In this document: in pieces, positions 1 to 8,242 of the stretch | How the letters are laid out: each line of letters opens with the position of its first letter | Numbering within the stretch: the stretch's first letter is position 1 | Assembly (NCBI GenBank): GCA_036308645.1 | Contig: JAXJVH010000024.1 | Location: 1-49,766, forward strand | Length of the DNA: 49,766 nucleotides | DNA from: RUG11462 sp036308645 | Lineage (GTDB): Bacteria; Bacillota; Clostridia; Oscillospirales; Acutalibacteraceae | Reading direction: 5' to 3' | Notes under the pieces: model-generated | The model's input: the letters and a program-made list of their open reading frames with translations, nothing else | Told to the model about the DNA's origin: nothing | Databases searched by the model: none | Translations under genes and position numbers: made by a program

Positions 1-44
1 ACCCTGTTGGGTGGCTTTTTCTTGGCGCGCTGCAAGGGATTCGA
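1..44. repeat. Partial direct duplication of tRNA-Arg 3' end and its terminator
   Basis: Positions 1-44 are identical to 182-225, a constant offset of 181 bp. The copied segment covers most of the tRNA terminator hairpin, the encoded CCA, the acceptor 3' strand and part of the T-arm of the tRNA gene at 204-280. It stops inside the T-loop. The copy may extend left beyond the window. Such 3'-end duplications are what tRNA-targeting integrases leave, but no integrase is visible here. Confidence 0.85.
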
Positions 45-172
45 CAAATTGCTTCGCAATTTGTGCGTTACTTCGTAACGAATGTATTTTAAGCAGGTTT
101 TTCTCGCCTCTTTCGAGGCATGCGAAAACATCTGCAGTCGGGGTTCGAATCCCACTAATTTCTACATAAAAC
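45..172. other. Spacer with three small hairpins and an inverted T-arm relic
   Basis: The spacer between the two tRNA-end copies holds three perfect hairpins with TTC or TTTC loops: arms 44-52/56-64, 66-71/75-80 and 106-110/115-119. At 140-153 it carries GGGGTTCGAATCCC, the exact reverse complement of the T-arm core at 217-230. This looks like a second, plus-strand tRNA 3' end with no recognisable rest of a tRNA. No convincing protein is encoded; the open frame across it is antisense to tRNA. Confidence 0.5.
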
Positions 173-203
173 AAAAAAACCACCCTGTTGGGTGGCTTTT
201 TCT
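173..203 (-). terminator. Terminator of tRNA-Arg
   Basis: The hairpin CCACCC/GGGTGG (180-185/190-195, loop TGTT) is followed on the minus strand by seven T (complement of 173-179). It lies directly downstream of the tRNA 3' end. Confidence 0.8.
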
Positions 204-280
204 TGGCGCGCTGCAAGGGATTCGAACCCCTGACCTACTGGTTCGTAGCCAGTCACTCTATCCAGCTGAGCTAGCAGCGC
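204..280 (-). tRNA. tRNA-Arg(ACG), CCA encoded
   Basis: Read on the minus strand, a complete cloverleaf is visible. The acceptor is GCGCTGC (274-280) pairing with GCAGCGC (208-214). The anticodon stem ACTGG/CCAGT carries loop CTACGAA with anticodon ACG. The T-arm is AGGGG/CCCTT around TTCGAAT. The discriminator is G, and the 3' CCA is encoded at 204-206. ACG (modified to ICG) reads CGN arginine codons. The terminator follows at once, so the gene appears to be transcribed alone or as the last of a cluster. Confidence 0.95.
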
Positions 281-370
281 ATTTTTTAAACTGCCATAGA
301 ATTATAGCACAACAAAAACCAAAAATCAATAGTTTTTTTAAAAAATTTAAATAATAATTTATTATAGGCT

Positions 371-400
371 TTAAGCCGTCTTTTCGGTAAGACGGCTTAA
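371..400 (-). terminator. Hairpin after the CotH-like gene
   Basis: The inverted repeat TTAAGCCGTCTT/AAGACGGCTTAA lies just downstream of the stop codon at 401-403. There is no long T-run beside it on the minus strand, so its termination strength is uncertain. Confidence 0.5.
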
Positions 401-1954
401 TTAATTTGTTTTACTCTTCGTATCGTTCAATTCGGGAGTTTCGTTTTCAAAGAAAACTTCAAACGCATTTTTTCTTACTGCCATAAACTCGGTCAGCGAT
501 TGTTTTAAATCAGTTTCCGAATCAACTTTCGGGAAAAGTTCTTTTTCTTTTTCATAAACGATTTCGGGGACTTCATCAATATGCGTTTTAAATTTATTAT
601 AAATATTTTCTGCGGTGAACACCGTATCTTTAAGACTGTTATATCTGGCTTTTATCTCGTCATAAAAACATTTGAGCATTTTATCCCATAAAACCGAATT
701 GGTGTCGGAAATAACCTTGCCGTTTTCGATTGACGGAACAAGAACGTCTTCAAGCGTGGTAATTTCGCCTCTGTTATTCATTCCCAAAGAGGCGTTAACA
801 TCAAAAATACCCGGCGTCCAAACTTTGCCGTCGTAAGTGCCTAATGTAAAACATCTTCCGATGTTATCCGCCGCGGCTGTGTTGTAAACCGTCAGCATAT
901 AATTAATCATACCGTCAACATCAAGATACTTTGAAATACCGGCTTTAAAATCTTCGCCGTCATTTTCGTCTACAAATTTAAAAAGTTCATTCAGCGAATT
1001 AAAAATCCACTCGGTATCTTCTTCGGAGTTATACTTTATCCGCCAAGTGCTGTCATCGGTAATTTCGCTCCTGAAATAACTTTGCGAATTATTATAGGCG
1101 GCACGGACAATTGCACAGTTTTTGTCATCTTCGCTTACATTTAAAACCTTTTCGCTGTAAGGCTCAAAAACTCTGAAAACACCTGCAAGAGTTTCGTTGA
1201 GAAATATCAAAACAGGCTCGCTTTTTTTAGTAATATAATTATCGCCGAGTCTTTCGTCCGGTTTTTTCGAGGTCTTTCGTACCTCTTTAAAAAGTTCGGT
1301 TGTAACAGTATCACGAAGATTGTAAAAATCGTAATAATTTCCGTAGGCTTCCCATGTATGCGACGCTTCGACGCCGTCCATAAGCGCAATTTCGGTTTCT
1401 TTATTGAATTTATCGTCCTCAAAAAATTCAATTTTATAATCGTGTTTAGCCGACCTTTCCCTATTGCTGTCCAGATAAGAAAGTTTTATGTAATAATCTT
1501 TTGATTTTCCGTTATAAGAGTAGGTCATCAAACCCGTTGCCGTTGAAGTGCTGTTTATTTTGAAAGCGTCGCCCGTAAAATAAAGTTTTTTCATTTTTAT
1601 TGTCGGCTCGGTTTTGATTACTTTTTCAACCTTGCACCGACTGCAAGTCTGTGTTTTTTTGCCGAAAGTAAGTTCGCTCGGATTGGTTTTGGTAACAATT
1701 TCGCCGTAATCATGACCGAGCGCACTTGTATAATGAGTGCGTTTAATATCCTTACAGTAAATGCAAACAGATTCTGTATATCCCATTGATTCACACGTAG
1801 GTTTAACAGTTTTGGTTTCATAAACGTGATAGGTTTTTAAAAAAATAAAAGCAAAAGAGCCTGCCGCCGCAACAAGCACAATAAAAACTATGAGAATTAC
1901 CTTTGTTTTGGTGCTTAAACCCTTGTTTTTGCCCTTTATTGAAATTTTTTGCAT
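401..1954 (-). CDS. Membrane-anchored CotH-kinase-like protein with Cys-rich repeat
   Basis: The protein has 517 residues. A short basic cytoplasmic tail is followed by one transmembrane segment at about 19-40, so the bulk is extracytoplasmic. Residues about 50-110 form a Cys-pair repeat (CxxC-type motifs, PTCESMGY, ALGHDYG) of the kind seen in clostridial surface proteins. From about 120 on it resembles the CotH kinase family: ETLAGVFRVFEPYSEK, FRSEITDD and GIFDVNASLG match the usual substrate- and metal-binding stretches. CotH proteins include spore-coat protein kinases; others are secreted and decorate cell-surface or cellulosomal proteins. Start: ATG with an upstream CGGAG. It is a single gene facing away from the VanW gene. 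Confidence is good for the fold family and low for kinase activity. Confidence 0.75.
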   Translation of the reverse strand: MQKISIKGKNKGLSTKTKVILIVFIVLVAAAGSFAFIFLKTYHVYETKTVKPTCESMGYTESVCIYCKDIKRTHYTSALGHDYGEIVTKTNPSELTFGKKTQTCSRCKVEKVIKTEPTIKMKKLYFTGDAFKINSTSTATGLMTYSYNGKSKDYYIKLSYLDSNRERSAKHDYKIEFFEDDKFNKETEIALMDGVEASHTWEAYGNYYDFYNLRDTVTTELFKEVRKTSKKPDERLGDNYITKKSEPVLIFLNETLAGVFRVFEPYSEKVLNVSEDDKNCAIVRAAYNNSQSYFRSEITDDSTWRIKYNSEEDTEWIFNSLNELFKFVDENDGEDFKAGISKYLDVDGMINYMLTVYNTAAADNIGRCFTLGTYDGKVWTPGIFDVNASLGMNNRGEITTLEDVLVPSIENGKVISDTNSVLWDKMLKCFYDEIKARYNSLKDTVFTAENIYNKFKTHIDEVPEIVYEKEKELFPKVDSETDLKQSLTEFMAVRKNAFEVFFENETPELNDTKSKTN

Positions 1955-2071
1955 TTTTAATACTCCGTATGAATATACTTGAAAAGTGATATTAAAATCA
2001 GTTTAACATTTAAACGCTTTGTTGTCAACCGAAAACAATTAACAAAAATATTAATTATTTTTAAAAACATA

Positions 2072-2100
2072 TTGAAATAGCAATAGAATTGGTGTAAAAT
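2072..2100 (+). promoter_or_regulatory. Sigma-A promoter of the VanW gene
   Basis: TTGAAA (2072-2077), a 17-bp spacer and TAAAAT (2095-2100), about 50 bp before the start codon at 2152. Confidence 0.6.
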
Positions 2101-2151
2101 ACTTGTAAAATTACTTAAATAATATTAAAGTCAAGGAAGGCGTTATTTTTT

Positions 2152-3903
2152 ATGAAAACCAATATTGCTGCTTTGCTTTTGTGCTTGAGTATTCTTGTTA
2201 CAATTTCTCTTACAGCAAGTGCGCAGGATTCGTCGAATGCGGCGTCGCCGTCAAATGTTACGACCGTAACCGAGTCTGATGAAACCGCCATGATTGGCAC
2301 AACGGTTACCGAACCTGTCGTAACGGCGGAAAATTTATCGAAATGCACAATCACTTTAAGCAACACTTCTTATAAATTCAGCGGTGTGGAAAAGAAACCG
2401 AAAGTTACCGTAAGCAATGGTAAAAAAGTGTTTTCAAAATCCGATTATACCGTTACCTATAAAGATAATATAAATGCCGGTACGGGCAAGGTAATCATTA
2501 CCGCTAATCAAAACAGCAAGGTGCTTAAAGGCAGCGTTACAAAATATTTTAGAATTGATAAAAAAGAATTAAGCACAATGAGGTATAAAACCTTGTCTGC
2601 CGACAGTTTTGTATATACCGGCAAAGCGTTTAAACCGTCTTTAAGCCTTTCGGGTGATGTTTTAAAAAAACTTACTTTAAACAAGGATTACACAGTTACA
2701 TATAAAAATAATAAAGCAATCGGCATTGCAACCGTAACCGCAACAGGTAAAGGAAATTATAAAGGCACTTATTCCAAGACTTTTGAGATTTTACCGCAAA
2801 AAGTCACAGGCATAAAAGCAAGCGACATCAAATCAACTACTTTTAAACTCAGTTGGAACAAGGTAAGCGGCAATATCGACGGCTACAAAATTTACAGATA
2901 CAACGCTGCAAAAAAAACTTATGATTATGCGGTTTCCACAACGAATACATATTTTAATGTATCCGGCAGAGAGGCGGCTACCTCATATACCTATTTAGTT
3001 CGCGCATATAAAAAATCGGGCGATAAATATTTAATGGGCGAAAGTTCTTCGGCTAAAAAAGTTGTGATGAAGCCGACGAAAGTCGTTTCCGTTCCCTCTG
3101 CATACAAGGGCAATAATTTTGTATTCAAGTGGGAAAAAACCAAGGCGGACGGCTATCAGATAAGATATTCAAAAAATAAAAGCCTTAAAAATGCAAAGGT
3201 TAAAACCGTAAACTCGGGCAATAAAACCTCGTTATCGGTAAAATTGAGTTCAAATGTAAATTATTATTATCAAATAAGAGCGTATAAAAAGGTTAGCGGC
3301 AAGACTTATTACGGCGATTGGTCTGATAAGAAAACAACCCGTTTTTCAAATGTTTATTCAAGTTATTCCACAACTTTCAACAGTCCTGCGGGCAGAACCG
3401 CAAATATAAAACGTGCCTGCGAATATATCGACGGAACTATTCTTCGTCCGGGAGAGGTATTTTCGTTTAATAAAATCGTCGGCAGAAGAACTCCCGAAAG
3501 AGGATTTAAAATAGCGACCGTTTATTCGGGACAGTCGGTAGTTTCAGGTTACGGCGGCGGCGTGTGTCAGGTATCCACCACTATTTTTAACGCCGTATTG
3601 TATGCAAATCTTGATATAGTTCAAAGACATCAGCATTCTATGACCGTTCATTATGTGCCTTACGGCAGAGACGCGGCTATTTCCTGGGGAACGCAGGATT
3701 TTCAGTTTAGAAATTCTACCAATCAGGATATAAAAATCAGCGCAAAAGTTTATAATAATTCAAAAATTGAAATTAAACTTCTTACAAACAGCGCTTCAAA
3801 ACCGAAAAAGGTAAGCCTTAATGTTTCAAAAGTTACAAACGGATATAAATTAACCCGTTCGGTAGGCGGTAAAGTAAATTATACAACTTATTCTTATTAT
3901 TGA
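2152..3903 (+). CDS. Secreted VanW-domain protein with YDG and fibronectin-III domains
   Basis: The protein has 583 residues. A signal peptide (about 1-24, cleavage near ASAQD) is followed by a Thr/Ser-rich linker. Two YDG/MBG-like repeats follow at about 65-220 (KDNINAGTGKVIITAN, then NNKAIGIATVTATGKG). Two Fn3-like domains lie at about 220-400 (GYKIYRYN, GYQIRYSK). The VanW domain is at about 405-560, with RPGEVFSFNKIVGRR and GYGGGVCQVSTTIFNAVLY. VanW domains occur in glycopeptide-resistance clusters and, much more often, in clostridial wall-associated proteins of unknown activity; no van genes are nearby. The protein is probably a cell-envelope or adhesive protein. RBS: AAGGAAGG upstream of ATG. 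It is monocistronic, with its own promoter and a terminator at 3926. Confidence 0.85.
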   Translation: MKTNIAALLLCLSILVTISLTASAQDSSNAASPSNVTTVTESDETAMIGTTVTEPVVTAENLSKCTITLSNTSYKFSGVEKKPKVTVSNGKKVFSKSDYTVTYKDNINAGTGKVIITANQNSKVLKGSVTKYFRIDKKELSTMRYKTLSADSFVYTGKAFKPSLSLSGDVLKKLTLNKDYTVTYKNNKAIGIATVTATGKGNYKGTYSKTFEILPQKVTGIKASDIKSTTFKLSWNKVSGNIDGYKIYRYNAAKKTYDYAVSTTNTYFNVSGREAATSYTYLVRAYKKSGDKYLMGESSSAKKVVMKPTKVVSVPSAYKGNNFVFKWEKTKADGYQIRYSKNKSLKNAKVKTVNSGNKTSLSVKLSSNVNYYYQIRAYKKVSGKTYYGDWSDKKTTRFSNVYSSYSTTFNSPAGRTANIKRACEYIDGTILRPGEVFSFNKIVGRRTPERGFKIATVYSGQSVVSGYGGGVCQVSTTIFNAVLYANLDIVQRHQHSMTVHYVPYGRDAAISWGTQDFQFRNSTNQDIKISAKVYNNSKIEIKLLTNSASKPKKVSLNVSKVTNGYKLTRSVGGKVNYTTYSYY

Positions 3904-3925
3904 TTTTAATTCAGCACAAAATTGT

Positions 3926-3953
3926 AAGGGCGACATTTACGGTCGCCCTTTTA
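3926..3953 (+). terminator. Terminator of the VanW gene
   Basis: Stem AAGGGCGAC/GTCGCCCTT (3926-3934/3942-3950) followed by T-rich sequence. The arms are of the CCCTAC-repeat type, so a dispersed repeat appears to serve as the terminator here. Confidence 0.7.
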
Positions 3954-3980
3954 TCATACTGCAAATAATTTTATCTAAAT

Positions 3981-4140
3981 TCGTAGGGCACGCCGACCTC
4001 GGCGTGCCCTTGAAATGTTTTTGTTTCATCCCTCATCCGTCTTTTCCTATGGCTTGCCACCTTCCCCCGAGGGAAGGCTTTGGCAATAGCAATTTTGTTT
4101 GATTTTGTAGGGGCGACCCTGTGTGGTTGCCCGGTTCAAT
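3981..4140. repeat. Cluster of CCCTAC-type palindromic repeats
   Basis: Three units fill the gap before sigG. They are GTAGGGCACGCCGA/TCGGCGTGCCC (3983-4009), a unit beginning CCCTCATCCGTC with a CCTTCCCCCGAGGGAAGG palindrome (about 4029-4080), and GTAGGGGCGACC...GGTTGCCC (about 4108-4133). Related units lie at 23630-23860, 30435-30675 and 36898-37035. No gene is visible here. Confidence 0.75.
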
Positions 4141-4193
4141 ATCACCAAAAACGCCCTACAAGACATAAAGATGACATGGGGACGCCTTTTTCG

Positions 4194-4970
4194 TCAACTA
4201 TGACTTTTAATGCGTTCAAGCGCGCCTTTTTCAAGACGTGAAACCTGCGCTTGTGAAATTCCTATTTCATTTGCGACCTCGGTTTGCGTTTTTCCCTCAA
4301 AAAACCGCAGATTAATAATTGAACGTTCGCGTTCGGGCAGATTTTTCATAGACTGTTTAAATAAAATTTCGTCAATCCAGTTTTCATCATCGTTTTTGTC
4401 GCCAACCTGGTCAAGCACATATATCGTATCGCCACCGTCGGAATAAACCGGCTCATAAAGGCTTACCGGCTCGATAATCGCTTCAAGCGCCAATACAACG
4501 TCTTCTTTTTTCATTTTTAATTCTTTGGCTATTTGCTCTATAGTAGGCTCTTTGTTGAATTTTGCCGTAAGCGATTCTTTTGCCTGCATGGCTTTATACG
4601 CAATATCTTTTAGCGAACGGCTGACCCGTACCGAATTGTTATCCCGCAGATAACGTCTTATTTCGCCTATTATCATCGGCACCGCATAAGTAGAAAACCG
4701 AACGTCAAGCGAGGTATCAAAATTATCAATCGCCTTGATAAGCCCTATACAGCCTACTTGAAAAAGGTCGTCGGGATTTTCGCCCCTTGCCGCAAAACGC
4801 CGTATTACCGATAAAATCAGTTTTAAATTTCCTGTGATAAGTTGTTCTCTGGCGGCTTTGTCGCCATTTCGAACGCGTTCTAACAACTCTCGTTTTTTTG
4901 CTTCCTTTAAAACAGGTAACTGCGATGTGTTGACTCCGCAGATTTCCACCTTGTTGTTATTGTACTGCAA
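4194..4970 (-). CDS. sigG: Forespore RNA polymerase sigma factor SigG
   Basis: The protein has 258 residues, the usual SigG length, and opens with the diagnostic KVEICGV. Region 2 (DDLFQVGCIGLIKAIDNFD, FSTYAVPMIIGEIRRYLRD), region 3 (RVSRSLKDIAYKA) and the region 4 helix-turn-helix (TQTEVANEIGISQAQVSRLE) are all complete. SigG directs late forespore transcription during endospore formation. The start codon is TTG (complement of 4968-4970), set by GGAGGG six bases upstream; no ATG gives the conserved N-terminus. In many Bacilli and Clostridia sigG follows spoIIGA-sigE; here it stands alone. The promoter could not be assigned with confidence. Confidence 0.96.
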   Translation of the reverse strand: MQYNNNKVEICGVNTSQLPVLKEAKKRELLERVRNGDKAAREQLITGNLKLILSVIRRFAARGENPDDLFQVGCIGLIKAIDNFDTSLDVRFSTYAVPMIIGEIRRYLRDNNSVRVSRSLKDIAYKAMQAKESLTAKFNKEPTIEQIAKELKMKKEDVVLALEAIIEPVSLYEPVYSDGGDTIYVLDQVGDKNDDENWIDEILFKQSMKNLPERERSIINLRFFEGKTQTEVANEIGISQAQVSRLEKGALERIKSHS

Positions 4971-5220
4971 AAAATCCCTCCGTCAAATTTTTTAAACCGC
5001 GTTTGCTTACGGGTTTATTATTGACATCATTAGGGATTTTTATTTATTCATATTTTAGTTTTTTATGGGCAAAACAATAGTGCAAAATGCCAAAGTTATG
5101 TAAACCGATGCCACAAAATATGTTAAATTCCGCAGAACAATAAAAATTATATGTAAAGTTATTGTTAATTATGAACAAATTATTAAAAAAATATTGACAA
5201 TAATTCTATTAATTAATTAA

Positions 5221-5249
5221 TTGACTTATTTCGACTGTTTTTTTATAAT
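5221..5249 (+). promoter_or_regulatory. Sigma-A promoter of the BMP transporter operon
   Basis: TTGACT (5221-5226), 17 bp, TATAAT (5244-5249). A second TTGACA lies upstream at 5194-5199 without an equally good -10. The rest of the 344-bp gap (4971-5314) is AT-rich and shows no riboswitch that I recognise. Confidence 0.75.
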
Positions 5250-5314
5250 TAAATATGTAGGATTTTTTAATCTTAACACTATAATTTTATAATCCATTTT
5301 AGGAGGACGAACAA

Positions 5315-6526
5315 ATGAAAAAGTTATTGGCGTTGCTTCTCGTGCTTGTAATGGCAGTAGGCCTTATCGGTTGCGGAAGCTCAAATTCAGCTGACAATGC
5401 TGACAAAACAGATGCTGCAAAGGATTTAAAAGTAGGTTTTATTTTCTTGCATGATGAAAACTCAACTTATGACTTAAACTTCATTAACGCTGCTAAAGCC
5501 GCTTGTGAAGAACTCGGAGTTGAATCGGTATTCAAAACCAACATTCCTGAAAGTAATGAATGTTATGAAGCTGCTGCTGACTTGGCAGACGGCGGTTGCG
5601 ATATCGTATTCGCAGACAGTTTCGGCCATGAACAGTTTATGGTTAAAGCCGCTAAAGAATTCCCCGATGTTCAGTTCTGTCACGCAACAGGTACAACAGC
5701 ACATACAGAAGGTCTTGACAATTTCCACAACGCTTTCGCTTCTATCTATGAAGGCAGATACCTCGCAGGCGTTGCCGCAGGTTTAAAACTCAACGAGATG
5801 ATTGCCGCAGGCGATTTTACTGCCGATGAAGCTAAAATGGGTTATGTAGGCGCATTTACTTACGCCGAAGTTATTTCAGGTTACACATCATTCTACCTCG
5901 GTGCAAAATCAGTTTGCCCGACAGTTACTATGGACGTTCAGTTCACAGGTAGCTGGTATGATGAAACCGCCGAGAAAGAAGCTGCTAATACACTTATCAG
6001 CGGCGGTTGCAAACTTATCAGCCAGCATGCTGACTCAATGGGCGCTCCTACCGCTTGCGAAACAGCAAAAATTCCTAACGTTTCTTACAACGGTTCAACT
6101 GTAGCACAGTGTCCTAACACATTCATCGTTTCTTCAAGAATCGACTGGACGCCTTACTTCAAATACATCATTGAATCAGTTAAAAACGGTACAGCAATTG
6201 ATACCGACTGGTCAAAAGGCTTTGAAGAAGGTTCTGTAGTTCTTACAGAAGTTAACGAACAGGCTGCTGCTAAAGATACTCAGAAAACTCTTGACGAAGT
6301 TAAAGCAAAACTTGCCGACGGTTCGGTTCATGTATTTGATACAGCTACATTTACAGTAGACGGCAAGAAACTTGACAGCTACAAAGCAGACGTTGATACA
6401 GACGCTGATTATACTCCTGATACAGAAGTAATCTCTGACGGTTACTTCCATGAATCGGAATATCGTTCAGCACCTTACTTCGACCTCAGAATCGACGGCA
6501 TCAAACTTTTGAACGAAAAATTCTAA
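5315..6526 (+). CDS. BMP-family ABC transporter substrate-binding lipoprotein
   Basis: The protein has 403 residues. It has a lipoprotein signal with lipobox LIGC (Cys20), then a low-complexity linker and the BMP/Med/PnrA periplasmic-binding fold from about residue 38 (KVGFIFLHDENSTYDLNF ... HATGT ... YEGRYLAGVAAGL). Characterised members bind purine nucleosides (PnrA, BmpA, the NupN/YufN type). The ligand here cannot be read from the sequence. It is first in an operon with a double ATPase and two permeases, a complete importer. RBS GGAGG lies at a good distance. The hairpin at 6546-6571 separates it from the ATPase gene. Confidence 0.9.
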   Translation: MKKLLALLLVLVMAVGLIGCGSSNSADNADKTDAAKDLKVGFIFLHDENSTYDLNFINAAKAACEELGVESVFKTNIPESNECYEAAADLADGGCDIVFADSFGHEQFMVKAAKEFPDVQFCHATGTTAHTEGLDNFHNAFASIYEGRYLAGVAAGLKLNEMIAAGDFTADEAKMGYVGAFTYAEVISGYTSFYLGAKSVCPTVTMDVQFTGSWYDETAEKEAANTLISGGCKLISQHADSMGAPTACETAKIPNVSYNGSTVAQCPNTFIVSSRIDWTPYFKYIIESVKNGTAIDTDWSKGFEEGSVVLTEVNEQAAAKDTQKTLDEVKAKLADGSVHVFDTATFTVDGKKLDSYKADVDTDADYTPDTEVISDGYFHESEYRSAPYFDLRIDGIKLLNEKF

Positions 6527-6545
6527 TAGAATTAAATCAGGTTAT

Positions 6546-6571
6546 AGGCGGGACAAGGTTTTGCCCCGCCT
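6546..6571 (+). terminator. Intercistronic hairpin between lipoprotein and ATPase genes
   Basis: Stem AGGCGGG/CCCGCCT (6546-6552/6565-6571) without a strong T-run. A leaky terminator or an mRNA-stabilising stem here would yield more binding protein than membrane complex, as is common in binding-protein ABC operons. Confidence 0.6.
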
Positions 6572-6691
6572 GTAATTGTTTAAAAATAACACGAAATAAC
6601 ACGAAAAATAGTTTTGAAAACTGCATTTTTAGGTTTAGAAATTCGGTTTTGAGGATTATTGTTTGAGAATTATTGCAGGAGGTAAAATAAT

Positions 6692-8242
6692 ATGCAAACA
6701 GCCGCTATTGAGTTGCGAAATATCTCGAAAAGTTTCGGCAGCATTGTTGCAAATAAAAATGTAAATCTTGAAGTAAAAAAAGGTGAGATTTTATCAATCC
6801 TCGGTGAAAACGGAAGCGGTAAAACCACTCTTATGAATATGATTTCAGGAATTTATTTCCCTGATGAGGGGCAAATTTTTATCGACGGCAAAGAAGTTGT
6901 TATAAAATCTCCGAAAGACGCTTTTGATTATAAAATAGGTATGATTCACCAGCATTTTAAACTTGTTGACGTTTTTTCGGCAACCGAAAACATCGTACTC
7001 GGTCTTAAAGAGGACCAAAAATTTGATATTAAGGCTTCCGCCGCAAAAATAAAGCAAATCAGCGAGCAATACGGTTTTGAAATCGACCCGCAGAAGAAAA
7101 TTTACGATATGTCGGTTTCGGAAAAGCAAACCGTTGAGATTATTAAGGTGCTTTACAGAGGCGCGGATATTTTAATTCTTGACGAACCTACCGCAGTACT
7201 TACTCCGCAGGAAACAAAACAACTTTTTGAAGTTTTACGTCGAATGAAAAAAGACGGTAAATCCATCATCATCATCACCCACAAACTCCACGAGGTGCTT
7301 TCTATTTCCGACAGAGTCACAGTTCTTCGCAAAGGCGAATATATCGGCACTGTTGAGACCAAAGACGCTACCGAAAAATCGCTTACAGAGATGATGGTAG
7401 GCAAAAAAATCAGCCTTAATATTGAGCGAAGCGAGCCTAAAAACGTTGCTCCCCGAATTGTTGTTGAAAATTTAAGTTGTAAAAGCCGAGAGGGAGTTAA
7501 GGTGCTTGACAACGTTTCCTTTACTGCAAACGCAGGCGAAATTTTAGGCATTGCGGGAATTGCGGGAAGCGGACAGCGTGAATTACTTGAGGCTATCGCA
7601 GGATTGCAAAAAGTTGACGAGGGCGATATTTTTTACAATAACCCGAAAACAGGAAACAAAGAGGATTTGAGAGATAAAACTCCCGTTCAAATTCGTGACC
7701 TCGGCGTCCGCCTTTCATTTGTTCCGGAGGACCGACTCGGTATGGGACTTGTCGGAAGTATGGACATTGTCGATAATATGATGCTTCGCAGTTATCGCAA
7801 GGGCAAATTTTTCTTGAAAAGAAAACAGCCTAAAGAACTTGCCAATAGAATTATCGAGGACTTAGAGGTTGTAACTCCGAGCGCCTCTACTCCCGTAAGA
7901 AAACTTTCGGGCGGTAATGTTCAAAAGGTGCTTGTCGGACGTGAAATTGCCGCCGCGCCTACTGTATTTATGGCGGCTTATCCGGTAAGAGGTCTTGATA
8001 TAAACTCCTCATATTTAATATATAATCTTTTAAATGAACAAAAAGAAAAAGGCGTTGCCGTTATATTTGTCGGCGAGGACCTTGACGTTCTGCTTGAACT
8101 TTGCGATAAAATTATGGTTATCGGTTCGGGCAAGGTAACGGGATTCGTTGACGGCAGAACAACAACAAAAGAGGAAATAGGTATTTTGATGACAAAAACC
8201 GATTCCTTAAACTTTGAGGACGGAGGTAAAGAAAATGCGTAA
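6692..8242 (+). CDS. BMP-type importer ATPase with two ABC domains
   Basis: The protein has 516 residues of the RbsA/YufO (NupO) type: two nucleotide-binding domains in one chain. Half one has Walker A GENGSGKTT (about 39-47), Walker B ILILDEPTAVLTPQE and a weak signature (SVSEKQ). Half two has a degenerate P-loop (GIAGSGQRE), a good signature (LSGGNVQK) and a Walker B ending in YPVRGLD. Such asymmetric pairing, with one consensus and one degenerate site, is normal in this family. It energises the two permeases that follow. RBS AGGAGG is near-ideal. Its 3' end overlaps the next gene by 8 bases. Confidence 0.92.
   Translation: MQTAAIELRNISKSFGSIVANKNVNLEVKKGEILSILGENGSGKTTLMNMISGIYFPDEGQIFIDGKEVVIKSPKDAFDYKIGMIHQHFKLVDVFSATENIVLGLKEDQKFDIKASAAKIKQISEQYGFEIDPQKKIYDMSVSEKQTVEIIKVLYRGADILILDEPTAVLTPQETKQLFEVLRRMKKDGKSIIIITHKLHEVLSISDRVTVLRKGEYIGTVETKDATEKSLTEMMVGKKISLNIERSEPKNVAPRIVVENLSCKSREGVKVLDNVSFTANAGEILGIAGIAGSGQRELLEAIAGLQKVDEGDIFYNNPKTGNKEDLRDKTPVQIRDLGVRLSFVPEDRLGMGLVGSMDIVDNMMLRSYRKGKFFLKRKQPKELANRIIEDLEVVTPSASTPVRKLSGGNVQKVLVGREIAAAPTVFMAAYPVRGLDINSSYLIYNLLNEQKEKGVAVIFVGEDLDVLLELCDKIMVIGSGKVTGFVDGRTTTKEEIGILMTKTDSLNFEDGGKENA

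Noticed and set aside
82..354. A 90-codon plus-strand open frame at the left edge
   Set aside because: It runs antisense to tRNA-Arg and across the duplicated tRNA end; the product contains the familiar antisense-tRNA string GIRTPDLLVRSQSLYPAE and has no RBS.
2152..3903. Glycopeptide (vancomycin) resistance gene vanW
   Set aside because: The VanW domain is fused to YDG/Fn3 surface domains and there is no vanHAX or ligase nearby; this is the common clostridial wall-protein type.
4971..5100. A SigF/SigG-type promoter for sigG (TGAATA near 5048, complement)
   Set aside because: No matching -10 at the required distance; too weak to list as a feature.
5162..5180. TTGTTAATTATGAACAA as a second Rex operator, before the BMP transporter
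   Set aside because: The dyad has a 3-bp centre instead of 4 and an extra mismatch, and a nucleoside-type importer is not an expected Rex target.
4971..5314. Purine riboswitch before the BMP transporter operon
   Set aside because: None of the conserved junction or loop sequences of purine or preQ1 riboswitches is visible in this AT-rich gap.
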